Below, in pieces: positions 10,435-20,586 of a stretch of 64,000 nucleotides of DNA. The stretch is from the NCBI GenBank assembly GCA_030062745.1, contig CP099842.1:6057822-6121821 (forward strand). Direction: 5' to 3'. Source of the stretch: Capitulum mitella (lineage: Eukaryota > Arthropoda > Thecostraca > Pollicipedomorpha > Pollicipedidae). The position numbers and the translations under genes are program-made. Below the pieces are notes generated by a model. The model was not told the origin of the DNA and ran no database searches. It was given only the letters and a program-made list of their open reading frames with translations. Numbering within the stretch: the stretch's first letter is position 1; each line of letters opens with the position of its first letter.

Positions 10435-10470
10435 TATATATATATATATATAATACATATAGATATATAA
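10434..10470. repeat. (TA)n microsatellite
   Basis: Alternating TA tract interrupted by ATACATATAG, at the broken 3' edge of PLE-2. Confidence 0.9.
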
Positions 10471-10489
10471 CGCAGTCATGGCTGCATTT

Positions 10490-11400
10490 CAGATCTCAAA
10501 GGCGCCTTTTGGGCCCTTGGAGGCGCCCGTCAAGAGTTTGGGGCGCCCTTTTGTTCTTTAGAGCGTCCATCTGGCCATCGGGACACATTTTCAGACTTCA
10601 GGGGCGCCGTTGGAACCCTCGTCGGCGACCCTCCAGGGGTTTGGGAATCCCTCTATTCTTAATGGCGTTCTTCGAGCCCTCAGGAGACGTTTTCACATGT
10701 CAGGAGCGCCCTTTGAGCCACTGAGGGCGCCCCTCCAGGTTTTGGGGCGTCCAGACTCTAGGGCGTCCTTCTGGTCTTTGAAACATATTTTCAAACCACA
10801 GGGACGTTCTTTGGTTCCTCAGGGATGCCTCCCTGGTTAAGGGCGCCCTATATTCTTTTATCCTTCAGGGCGTTCTATGACTCAGGACATATTGTCAGAC
10901 CACTGGTGCACCTATGCGCATTCTGGAGTGCCCCTTCAGGGTTGAGTGCACCCTTATATTTTTAGAATGTCCCTCTAGACCTGGGACATGTTTTGGACGT
11001 CAGCGGCGCCTTTTGAGCATTCGGGGTGACCCTGCAGGGTTAGAGGCGCCCTTTTATTTTTTAGGACGTCCTTTTAGCCCTCGGGACATATCTTCAAACC
11101 TCAGGCCCAGTGGAAGCGTCCTTTTATTATTTAGGGTCATCCTTCTATCTTTAGGGAAAAAGATTACCGGAGCACCTGAATGAGCCCTCGAGAGGCGCTA
11201 CTGCAGTCCCAGGGTTTGTGATCCCCTTTTATTGTTCACGACGTCCTTGTACACATTGGACATATTTTCAGATCACAGGGAGCCCTTTCAGCCTCCGGGG
11301 GCGTCCTTCCAGGGTTTGGGCGCTCTTTTGTTTTTTCAGGGCATCTTTTTAACCCTCGAGATTTAGCCATCGAGATTAGGTCGCCTTTGGGTCTTCGTGA
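10490..11400 (+). repeat. Diverged ~100-bp tandem satellite, GC-rich
   Basis: Repeats of a unit built on GGACATATTTTCAGACC, a run of GGCGCCCTTTGAGCC, CTCCAGGGTTTGGGGCGCCC, TTTTATTCTTTAGGGCGTCC and TCTAGCCCTCGGG. The ACATATTTTCA anchor recurs near 10580, 10690, 10783, 10886, 10985, 11085 and 11262, i.e. about every 100 bp with one skipped unit. Long apparent open frames here come from the repeat, not from genes. Units are strongly diverged, so the array is old. Confidence 0.85.
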
Positions 11401-11899
11401 CCATTAAGTTGAAATGAGTTGTTGATTTTCTTCCCATTCTCTGGGCTTTCTTTAGGCCTCTTGAGTCGCCCTTTGAGGCCTCCGGAACAAAATTTCAGAT
11501 TCGGCGCTCAATGAGCCAGTAAACGGTATTAACACAACAGGGCGCATTCGGCGCCCAAGAGGAATGCCATCACCTGATGGCATCCCCATATATACGTCCC
11601 GCATGCATGCAACGAAACAGCATAATTGTTTTGTTCTGTAGGAACTACAATGCTCCAGGTAATAATTATGGTGCTTCTAGAGTGGTATTTTACGCATTTG
11701 TATATCTTGTCACTAATTAGGTATCTTGACACTCAGGCATGTCATTTCATTGACATACGTACATAGCAGGGCCAGTATTATTATCTTGGGTTTATTATAC
11801 TGGCACCTGATCAATCAGGATGTGAACTTTCATTCACGAAGGCGAATCTAAAAAGGCACAGTCACATAATACTGAAGCTTGGGCCTCATTGTCTTGTTA
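11401..11899. other. Intergenic, nothing recognised
   Basis: The satellite pattern fades by about 11520. The remainder shows no recognised repeat or gene. Confidence 0.45.
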
Positions 11900-11931
11900 C
11901 CTGTGTGAGCCACTGACAAGGCTCACACAGG
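11900..11931. repeat. Perfect 12-bp hairpin
   Basis: CCTGTGTGAGCC and GGCTCACACAGG separated by 8 bases. It has no T-run after it and no gene in front of it, so there is no reason to call it regulatory. Confidence 0.85.
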
Positions 11932-11940
11932 GAATGTGCT

Positions 11941-12233
11941 CTAAATGTTGGGGCGTATCCAGCAGCTCCGTTGGAGGGGGCGGGGAACTACAGTTTTCTA
12001 GATATGGATGGTAGGTCAGCGAGTCGGCGACTTGGGAGACGGGACGGGGGGGGGGGGGGAAGACGCGGACCGTGAGTTGGGATCGTAGTGCCCAGCGACT
12101 TCGAACTCGGGTTGTGTCGTAATGGCCGTGCTTTTTTGGGGGGAGTGGGGCAAATGGCTATTCACCCCTCTGTTTGCGGTTGGAGTGGGCCATGGCCGAG
12201 ATGCCTCCCCCGGGTCTGCCAGTGCCTAAATGT
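11941..12233 (+). mobile_element. hAT-type MITE, copy 1, with target duplication
   Basis: CTAAATGT occurs at 11941-11948 and 12226-12233 as an 8-bp target duplication. The element between begins TGGGGCGTATCCAGC and ends GGGTCTGCCAGTGC, a degraded inverted pair of the CACTGGCGGATCC type. It contains G runs and no coding sequence. A second copy lies at 13232-13498. Confidence 0.75.
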
Positions 12234-12364
12234 AACATCTGCTGACTAGCCCAAGGCTAAAAGAATAAATGACAGTTGATGTGCTTGATAACATGTGTCT
12301 TATATCACGTTGAGAAATACAACATGTTGTGAATTCATCTATTCAGGCTTCTGTAACAAGATGC

Positions 12365-12650
12365 CGATGTTTGTTTTTATTATGGTTTGTTGGTTGGTTC
12401 GGTTGGTTGGTTGGTTATTGGGGCTTAAGGGCGCACCGACTTCAAGGTCATTCGGCGCCCATTGGTTGGTTGGGGTTAGGGTGTATGGCTACTTGAAATC
12501 AACATCCGGTGACCAGTTCACACCAGACGTGTCACCGATCGAGAACCAGCGGCGTAGAGATTTGAACCGACAACTTTGCGATTATGAGTTCGGACCTCTA
12601 TACACTAAGCTTAAGAGGAAGATTTGGTTACAATTGTTGGGTATTTTGCT
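12365..12650 (-). mobile_element. tRNA-derived SINE with (AACC)n tail
   Basis: Read on the minus strand, a tRNA-like head (A-box region TTAGTGTATAGAGG, B box GGTTCAAATCTC) is followed by a body ending GGCGCCGAATGACCTTGAAG, then TCGGTGCGCCCTTAAGCCCC, and a tail of AACC repeats. The body end recurs at 54965-55030. It is not a functional tRNA because the acceptor stem is absent. Confidence 0.75.
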
Positions 12651-13231
12651 ATTTATTGCACCGAAGGCGATGAACTTGTCTCTTTTTACCAGTGATGGTA
12701 TTGGTTGGGCGTAGTGCTGGGCAAAGCGAGCATGAGACCGACTCTGCTACAAACCCTGCGAACCAACTCACAGCCACAACAGGGGACCCTTTTCATAAAT
12801 ATCAGTCATCCATGCTCGTCATCGTGCTCGTAACAAGCATATTTTACGATAAAAAAACCTTCAGACTGAAATGGACGAGGAGAGATACCACAAGGAACGT
12901 GATGTTACCGGCAGGGGTTTCGGCGATAAAAGGCCTCGCATAGGCAGTCACCGTTATTTTATTTTTATTTTTTGTTCGCACTCATGAAAAAGACGCAAAA
13001 TATGGCTATATGGAAATGAAGCGACTGAAATCCAGGTTATTTTTTGGGGAAGGGGTAGAAGGCGTAGCGACTGTTAAGTCCTTCGAAAATTTTTCCCAGT
13101 AGCTTTAAACTCGTGGATACGCCTCTGGTTCCGATGCCGACTCCGAGACCGAAATGTTGAAAAAACTCCGAGATCGATTCGGAGCGAACGGCTGCTCCCC
13201 TGGACCGATCCAGTTCTGAGAGCCGCTCAAG
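12651..13231. other. Intergenic, nothing recognised
   Basis: No gene or named repeat was recognised between the SINE and the second MITE copy. Confidence 0.45.
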
Positions 13232-13498
13232 GAGGGGCAGACCCAGCGGCTCGGCTTGGGGAGGGGACAAACCAGTATTTGTTGAGTATGCATGGCAGGT
13301 CAGCTAGTCATCGACCGAAGGATGGGTGGAAGACGCTGGCCATGGGTTCGGAGTGTCCAGTGATTTCAAACTCTGGTTGCTAGTGGTTGGTAGTAATAGC
13401 CAAGCATTTTTCTGAGGGAGAATGCTTATTTGCCCCCCCCCCCCCTAATCGCGGTTGGGGGCATGACCAAAATGCCCTCCCCAGGATCCGCCAGTGCA
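13232..13498 (+). mobile_element. hAT-type MITE, copy 2
   Basis: Collinear with 11949-12225. Both contain GGCAGGTCAGC(T/G)AGTC-like sequence, a purine-rich middle, and a G/C-run region, and this copy ends CAGGATCCGCCAGTGC. The clean GGATCCGCCAGTG end shows the terminal repeat better than copy 1. No target duplication is legible. Confidence 0.7.
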
Positions 13499-14149
13499 CC
13501 CGAGGCGGCCATTGAAATGGACCGCTGCAGTTGCCAGCGAGAGCCGCCCAGGCAACAGTTCCACCGAATGTGCGGGAGCCCTCATTATCTCTCCTCGGCG
13601 ACCAGCCGGTTCACGGAGCCCAGACAGCCTGCGAAATTGAAGCGCCGGAAACGTCTGACGAGGTGCCGCGGGCGCTGATAGCATGGCGTTAAATGGGGCG
13701 TCAGAATAGTAAGAGGTATCTGTTTGTCAGTGTCTTTCAGCTGTACGCGCTACCTCACGCGCCTTTTGTGTTTGTGTAACGATGCAGGCAAAACGATTTA
13801 AAGCCCATTAAACCTTGGGTGCTATCTCTTGCTAACTCGACGACGAGTTGGAATAGACTTCATTTGTAATGAGCCATTAAATCTGACATTATTTTGAAAT
13901 GTATGTGTACCGGTAGCAGTAACGATAAGCATAACTTTACAATTCGTCAGTGAGAAATTCTGTTGGCCGAACTTATAATAAAAGGAAAATGAAATACACC
14001 TTAGCGCATGAGCCACGCAGTGCACGTCTTTGAAGTTAGCAACGGAAACGAAACAAAAAGCAACGAAAACGAAAACAAAATCAGCAACGATAACATGTTC
14101 CGACAAAAACACGGTCCAAGGCCATATAGCATCCAGGGATAACGAATCC
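13499..14149. other. Intergenic, nothing recognised
   Basis: A GC-rich stretch at 13500-13680 is followed by AT-rich DNA including an AACGAAA-rich low-complexity patch at 14040-14085. No gene was recognised. Confidence 0.45.
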
Positions 14150-15445
14150 GAGGTCCGTTTTAATCTAGGGTCAAAGGATCGAAGGTCAAGGCGAAATGGA
14201 GCATCCCAAAGGAACGTACTTGGGTAAAACTTTTTTAAGAGTAAGCGTCGCCACCTATCACTAAATGATGCGCACCAATAGATAGAGTACATGAAAGTCT
14301 AGGTGGGTTATCCGCCGGTAATGACCTCAAGGTCGAAGATCAAGGTCAAAACGAGTGTTGAATATTTACGTGCCTTTTTACCAGAAAGGCATGCCACCTG
14401 CCACCACGTGATGGAAACCAATAGATACAACGCATAAGAATCTAAGTAGATCATCCGCCGAAATTGGCCTCAAGGTGAAACGTCTAGGTCAAAACGATCG
14501 TTGAAAACTTCCGTACCTTTTAAGGAGTAGCTGGGGTTTGCTAAAACTAAGTGATAGTTCGCAATAGATGTAGCATATGAAAGTCTAGGTAGGCCACCCC
14601 CAAAATGACCCCAAGTTTAAAGGTTAAGGTCAAAACGAACGTTGAAAAATTACGCACCTTCTTCCTAGTATGTGACGCTATCTGTCACTTATCCACTCAT
14701 AAGTTAAGACGAGGTTTTCAGCGATCGTTTTCATCTTGGCCTTTGACTTTGAGGTCAATTTCGGTGGATGATCCACCTAGATTTTTATGTGCTCTTTTTG
14801 TTGACGGCCATCGCTGAGTGTTAGATGGCGACACATACTGGGGAAAAGGTATGTAAATTGTCCACACTCATTCTTACCTTGACGTCACACCTTGAGGTCA
14901 ACTTGGGGGATGACCCACTAAGATTTCCATGTCCTCTATCTATTGGCGCCCATCACGTAGTGGTAGGTGGTGCCACCTACTGGTAAAAATCTACGTAAAT
15001 TTTCAATGTTCGTTTGTACCCTGACATAACTGCTTGTACCCGGGCATGCTCGTGAAAAGTAGGTAGTTTTTAAATGCTCATTTTCACCTTTACCTTTGAC
15101 CTTAAGGTCAATTTCAGCAGATGACTCAGCTGGGTTTTTATGCCTATTGGTGTTCATCACATGATGGTAGGCGGCGCCACCTACTCGTAAAAAGGCACGT
15201 GAATTTTCAACACTCATTTTGACCTTGACCTCGGACTTTGAGGTCATCTTCGGTGGATGACGCACCTAGGCTTTCACGTGGTCGATCTGTTGGTGCGCAT
15301 CACTTACTGATGCGCACCACTTACTCGTAAAAAAGGCAGGCAAATTTTCAACGCTCGTTTTGACCCTGACCTTTGATTCTGGGGTAAATTCCGGCAGATG
15401 ACCCACCTAGACTTTTATGCACTCTATCTTTTGGTGCGCATCACT
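14150..15445. repeat. Tandem array that switches orientation at its centre
   Basis: Units of about 140 bp. In the left part the anchor GAAAGTCTAGGTGG-type sequence occurs in plus orientation near 14292, 14431 and 14576. From about 14700 the reverse complement (CCACCTAGATTTTCATG type) occurs near 14775, 14919, 15128, 15263 and 15405. Each unit has a paired AGGTCAAGGTCAAAACG-type block and GGTGGTGCCACCT-type symmetrical sequence. The array is therefore an inverted repeat of tandem repeats with its axis near 14690. It abuts the truncated TTAA element at 15450. Confidence 0.85.
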
Positions 15446-15449
15446 TACC

Positions 15450-16460
15450 CGACTGCATGAGGCCGAGAAACGGCCTGAATCTCGACGGCTGTGGCTGATA
15501 ACGCATAGGTAAAGGCACCAGCGCACAAGTAAAGGTCCACGAATGCCGATACACGTCTAATTTCTCAGATTTGTTCAATATATATTCCGAAACGTTGAGT
15601 TAAAGACACGGCAATTTTCGCGCCGGCTGTGGGCGTGCGCCGCAGCCGTACGCAGTAAGAAATTAACGTGAACTAATTTTAGCGTTCCTTCATTTTCGCG
15701 AAAAGCTTATCCATGTGAATTTGATTGATCTTAGTGGTTCTTGTAATGGTTTTTCATGCTTAACTTTTGGAACAATTCATTAATTACCAATCTACACAAC
15801 TGGCGGAGCTTTATTCGCTTGAGCCTGTTTATTTCCAAAATATGCAATTTTTCAAACTTTTTGAAGTTCCTGATATTACTTACGTCTGTGCAAGCCAGTT
15901 CTACCCATTTTCTACCCATTCTGAGTAATTCATCGCTGATTTTGACTATGGTACATTTTGGCTCACAACAGTTATTCGTGACCTGACCTCAGATCAAAGG
16001 CTGGAAGTCATTGATACTTTGCCCAATGACGGTAACTATATGTCTGCTTGACTCCACACTAAAAATGCTATGAAATATTCCGTCAATTTCCAAAAAAAAC
16101 GACGACATGTATTAAAAATGGGCTTGCCCTTAGGTCAATGACCCGGAAAATTCTGAAGAATCTGAGATAGCAGAGTTGTTGCATCTATCAAGATCACTAA
16201 TCCCTGAAAGTATTATTGTGATGTCTTGTTTTGCAAAAAAGTTACAGGGCGCTGAACTGTTTTGGACATAGGTCCGTTTGACCCGACCTAGGTCAGGCAT
16301 TTGACCTGACCCGAGGTCAAAATGTTGACACAAAGTGTAAAAGTAATCAAGCAAAAGGTACACGACATTTCGTGGCTCTGTGTTTGTTCGTTCTCTCGCA
16401 GTCTCAGAAAAACCTCAGGGAGGGTGGTCAACTGCCCCCCCCCAGTCGGGGGCGGGTTAA
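15450..16460 (+). mobile_element. TTAA-flanked element, copy 2 (5'-truncated)
   Basis: Collinear with 905-1906 and well conserved; for example CGGCAATTTTCGCGCCGGCT matches with few changes. It ends CAGTCGGGGGCGGG followed by TTAA (16457-16460). The first ~230 bases of copy 1 are missing and replaced by the inverted array. It is followed immediately by PLE-3 sequence, so this element again sits in a PLE. Confidence 0.75.
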
Positions 16461-17275
16461 GTTCGATTCGTCTTGGAATGCTCGTCTCAGTCGTTCCAGG
16501 TGGTCCGTGTCGTTTACGTCGACGATAAGGGAAGGCGTATGTAGATATGCTGAGCTAAATCAGGACTGAAAACTGCAGTTAATCGTTTATTACAAAAACA
16601 GGAAGATTTCAGATTTCCTCGTCAAAAACAGCCATGCACGACCAGACAGACTTAAAAACGCCAATGTAGTGTACCAATTTACCTGTGAAAACGAAGGCTG
16701 TAAAACTTCATCCAGTACACTACATTGGTGTCACAACGACGCTCTCTCGGACGGCTCACTATTAGCTATGTGACGGCGCGCCACTACAACACATGGGACA
16801 AGAACGCGACGAGACCATAACGCGGCAACTGAAGGACAGTACGACCATATGACGAACATGTTATGAAGTGAGACGGCCTCAAATATGGGGAAGCGCATAT
16901 GTCCATAAAAACTCGCGAGCCCTAAACAAACAACTGAATTCTTGTATCACCTTAGAGGTACTGGGAATAGGACATTAGCCCTTGAGTCCAACGCTCGCTC
17001 ATTTCCCTACTGATAGTATATGTTAAATGTAAACCTGATGCACCGCAAACATTGTTCAGATAGTTCCTAGTGTCAACTTTTCACCACTCTGAAAATGAGG
17101 TAAGTGTCTCGAAACGTTATTGGCAAATCAGTGAATAATGCTGTTGCGAAAAGAAAGGCCCGAGAACCTGAGCGACACATCTAGAAACTATCAAATGCGG
17201 AACATGCGGTCGTTTTTAACAAAACCTGCATCAAAGAAAACATACTGCTACACTATACGAAACAATAAGTAAATA
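16461..17275 (+). mobile_element. PLE-3: GIY-YIG end, pLTR-like stretch and N-terminal start
   Basis: Same composite as 9735-10435. The frame reads YYKNRKISDFLVKNSHARPD, RLKNANVVYQFTCENEGCK, then after a frameshift HYIGVTTTLSRTAHY, so the YIG core and both cysteines of the preceding TC...GC motif are present. The untranslated part near 17085-17120 holds CTGAAAATGAGG and GTCTCGAAACGTTA. The N-terminal part RKARELERHI, stop, KLSNAEHAVVFNKTCIKEN, ILLHYT ends at about 17265. The element is dead. Confidence 0.82.
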
Positions 17276-17599
17276 AATTAATAATTAAATATATATGTGA
17301 CTTTTCTGGTTTATCGCGCAGTGAACCGGACATTTCTCTTTAAATCGTCGATCTGTTTTGAAATAAGGTGCACAAAATTACTCATATATTTACGTTTTAG
17401 AAACATCATTTGTCATCTTCAGAATAGTCTGCTTCACAATCTGGTACAATGATTTTTTTTCAATACACATGCACATGAACGATCGTTATTACTAAAGGCA
17501 CTTTTGAAACGGAATTGACCATTACTCACTGTGCATTAACATGCGGCTAATTTACTTAATATTTCAATTTAGACGGCCCCCTCTCGAAGCGACAGTGTT
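17276..17599. other. AT-rich intergenic
   Basis: A TAAATAAATTAATAATTAAAT patch then unique AT-rich sequence. No gene was recognised. Confidence 0.45.
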
Positions 17600-18170
17600 A
17601 TACAAGATTGTATTTGTTTGTTTAAATTGGGCAAGTCGTTCATGTTCCAGCATGTGTCGGGCGGGTGCCGCATCTCATAAGTGCACCGTCAGTCGCCCAC
17701 AGGAAGTCGTCTTAGTGTCACCAATATAGTGTGCGGGACGAAGCCTACAGTATTCGTGTGGACATGTAATACGTCCACACGAAATGAGGACATACTACAT
17801 GTCCTTTCGTTTGTGTAATGCTAGTCTTGGTAGCCTTGGTAGTCTTCTCTTGTTAAGTCTTGGTAGCCAGTAAGACTACCAAGACTTAAAAGACACCAAT
17901 GTTACACACATTGGTACTTTTTAAGTCATTGCTCTGGTCCGAAACGTTGTTCTTTGTCAGACGGTTCGTCACGGTTTCTTTTGTAATAAATGGTTAGTTG
18001 TATTTCAATCTCAGAATCTTCAGGGCAAATACGTCGTTTTGCGTGGTCCCGTGAAACTTTCTGGTCAGTTTTGTTTGATGATGTGATCTGGTTTTTATAA
18101 AATAATCTGAGATTGTTTTGATGTCGCTCTGAAGTTTCGCTGTTCATAAAAGTTGTCATGTGTCGAAAAA
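17600..18170 (-). pseudogene. PLE-4a fragment, minus arm of a head-to-head pair
   Basis: Reverse complement of the adjacent 18185-18601. The minus-strand frame reads NNLRLFYKNQITSSNKTDQK, ICPEDSEIEIQLTIYYKRNR, then a degraded GIY-YIG region (FVPHTILVTLRRLPVGD) at about 17640-17740. It represents the linker and nuclease of a PLE. The nuclease part has lost its motif to substitutions and shifts. A hairpin AAGTCTTGGTAG/CTACCAAGACTT lies at 17856-17888 within this arm. Confidence 0.75.
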
Positions 18171-18184
18171 ACAACGTCAAAAAC

Positions 18185-18601
18185 AACCTTAGATTATTTT
18201 ACAAAAACCAGACGACGTGCTCTTCCAAAAGTCACGAGAAAGTTTTACCAGACATCATAAAAACACATGTTTGCCCTAAAGATTCTGGGATCGCAACTCA
18301 CTGATCATTTATTGCAAAAGCAGAACAGTGGCACACGTCCTGATGAAGAGCAGCCTTTCCGACTAGACCAATGACTTAGAAAGCATCAATATAGTGTACC
18401 AATTTACATGTCCAATCGAAGGCTATAGGTTTCGTCCCGTACAATACATTGGTGCCACGACGACGACTTCATCTAGGCGACTGACGATGCATCTACGAGA
18501 TGAAGCACACGCCCAACACGTTAGATCATCACGAAGGACTTGCACGACAGGTCTTCACGGAGAAACACGACTAAACGTTAAAAATGCCATGACCACAGAC
18601 G
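18185..18601 (+). pseudogene. PLE-4b GIY-YIG fragment, plus arm of the head-to-head pair
   Basis: The best-preserved nuclease in the window. It reads VYQFTCPIEGYRFRPVQYIG, then ATTTTSSRRLTMHLRDEAHA, with an intact YIG and the SRRLTMHL signature; Tyr replaces the second Cys of the usual GC. The linker upstream mirrors PLE-4a. The frame is cut at about 18600 by the 1.2 kb TTAA element, and PLE 3' sequence resumes at 19812. Confidence 0.82.
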
Positions 18602-19811
18602 CCTGCCCTACTCCCGGCAGGGGGAGGGGTGCTTACCAAGTCCAGGTTTTTTGACGCAGATTCACGGAATTAGGCCACTTTTCCTACGTATTCTTTTGCC
18701 TACTGTAACAGAGTTTTGTTAGTCTATTTTGCTCAGGGGCTGAGCCATGCAACGTTTTTGGAAGGCACCTTGAGGCCATTTTTGGCCCTGTTGAAGGTAA
18801 AAGGAAAATGGCTGCCAAAAATGACGTTTTTAGATAGAACTTAAAACGTCCAGTAGATGTATAGGTAAATAGTTGGGCAAGCGTAGAAATGTAATGTTGT
18901 TAATCTGAGGTCATTTTATAAGATCAGGTCAAGGTTAAAAATCAAAATCTGGTTTCATAGTAGTAATTTTGCCGGCGTTTTTTCAAATGCTAAACCTGCA
19001 ATATGTATGACATAGGAGGGTGTTTTCTACTTGTGTACCAAGTTCCAGGCTGATATCAAGTCGAGTCACAGAGCTATTACCTAAAATGTTAGTGCGCATG
19101 TCCTATATTACCACAGCCGTAGAATCAAATTTTAGAAGCAGAGTAAATTCAAAAGGTTTGAAACGTGTTCATGCAATATGAAATTGCACTCAGGATCACT
19201 TCGTGTGACTCTAAAGCCACTGCAGGTTATTAAAGGTCAAAGATCGTAAGTTGACCTGATAAACATGTGCCCATGACAGTTCCTCCCTTTTCATGTCCCT
19301 GGCACCGCCTCTGCTAATCTTAGATACATGACGTAATACGATATGTACCTGTCCAGCATAACATGATCATTGAAAGTTAAAAGGTGTTTTTAACTTTTTT
19401 GTCAACTCATTTTTTTTGCAATTATTCCCTCCATTTCCTAAACCACATGGACGCCAATGAATGACCGATAATTTCCGTTGCATGGACTATGTTGTGACAA
19501 ATGATAAAAGTTCCATCCATATGCTCTCGATTCATGCTAATTTCATTAAAATCGGTTGATAAACAGCAGAGTTATAACAAGTCCAAAAAATATCTCTCAT
19601 TTTCACTTTTTGCCCCGTCCCCCGCATCCACTTGTTTCAAGATTTTGTAAACTTGTAGTTTTAGCAAAAAGGTAGTCTACGTCACGGCAAATCGACTGCC
19701 GTTTGTTGCGATGAAATCGGATGTGTTGGTTCTCGAGATCTCAGGGGGTGCTGAATCTGCCTCCCCATGCTGGGAGTCGGCTATACCGTCCAACCCTCCG
19801 TGAATAGGGTG
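18602..19811 (+). mobile_element. 1.2 kb TTAA-family DNA element, copy A
   Basis: Begins CCCTACTCCCGGCAGGGG and ends CCCTCCGTGAATAGGGT, matching the TTAACCCTATTC-type inverted ends of copies at 23007 and 37998. Internal landmarks shared by all copies are TTTGCTCAGGGGC, GGCCATTTTTGGCC, AGGTCAAGGTTAAAA-type AGGTCA repeats and TTGATATCAGGTCGGGTC-like sequence. No coding sequence. The flanking TTAA has decayed. It is inserted in PLE-4b. Confidence 0.78.
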
Positions 19812-19838
19812 AAACAAACAAATAAAAACTTGTATCAC

Positions 19839-19921
<83 letters not shown>

Positions 19922-20200
19922 GTGCGCGCGCGTGTGTGTGTGTTCCTTCGAGTCTATCACAGGATTTTGCTTTAGGGAGATTATTCATTGTTTTGGACAT
20001 GAATACAGTCCAGCCCTTTTTATTGCTCACAGGGCCTTGCTGTGCCTTACTGTGTGCGTTGTTTCTGAGTGCCGACAGTGTTGAGGTAGTTTTCTGTTTG
20101 TCACGCGCCTTTTTACATGTGCATCTGTACTTGATTTCGTGCTCTAGATTACTCCTGATGATGACCCCCAGCTTAAACGTCGAGTTTAGTACACTTTTGA
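19812..20200 (+). mobile_element. Probable PLE-4b 3' continuation with microsatellite
   Basis: AAACAAACAAATAAAAACTT then GTATCAC matches the sequence after the nuclease in PLE-2 and PLE-3, so the PLE resumes after the nested element. The rest is interrupted by the compound microsatellite. Near 20152 CCTGATGATGACCCCC and AAACGTCGAG resemble the hammerhead-type region of PLE pLTRs. Beyond the first 30 bases the assignment is weak. Confidence 0.4.
19842..19942. repeat. Compound microsatellite (CT)n(TA)n(CG/TG)n
   Basis: About 42 bp of CT, 36 bp of TA and 22 bp of alternating CG/TG in direct succession. Apparent open frames across it are artefacts. Confidence 0.95.
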
Positions 20201-20586
20201 TTTGTGACTAACTTATATAACAATGTAATGTCTCCTGGCCTAATGAAGGTCGTTTATTAATGAAATATTTACAAGGGGAGATAACTGTTATTGAGACATA
20301 AATTTTACGCATAACGGGTGGGCACTGGGGAATAAGACAATATTTTAAGCCCTACTGCGAGCACATTTATTACCGCATGAAGATTAAACTTGGCATGAGC
20401 GTATTCATGGACGCTGCGGTTAGTTTTCGTTTGTTAGATCATTTCCATCATCCCTACTTTGTCGGCATCGCGCACGCGCCTAGGCCCGCGCATCGGCATT
20501 TTGAGCGGCACCTCTGGGACCAGATCAGCGATCACCTGGCGTATCTTGCGCTATGGGGCGAGGTCAGGTGGTGCATACCAGCCTCC
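20201..20586. other. Intergenic, probably 3' part of the mariner element
   Basis: No frame is recognised. It lies downstream of the minus-strand transposase and may hold its terminal repeat, which I cannot define. Confidence 0.35.

Larger units (their letters stand above)
9735..10435 (+). mobile_element. PLE-2: GIY-YIG end, pLTR-like stretch and start of next unit
   Basis: The segment joins the 3' end of one Penelope-like element to the 5' start of another in the same orientation. Partial tandem copies joined through a so-called pLTR are an established PLE arrangement. It is closely similar over its whole length to 16575-17265. The upstream 9200-9735 is not recognisably PLE. Confidence 0.8.

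Noticed and set aside
10395-11183. Long plus-strand frames over the satellite
   Set aside because: They follow the ~100-bp repeat and lack any protein-family character.
19767-20084. Open frames across the CT/TA/CG microsatellite
   Set aside because: The translations are dipeptide repeats of Leu-Ser, Ile-Tyr and Arg-Glu produced by the microsatellite.
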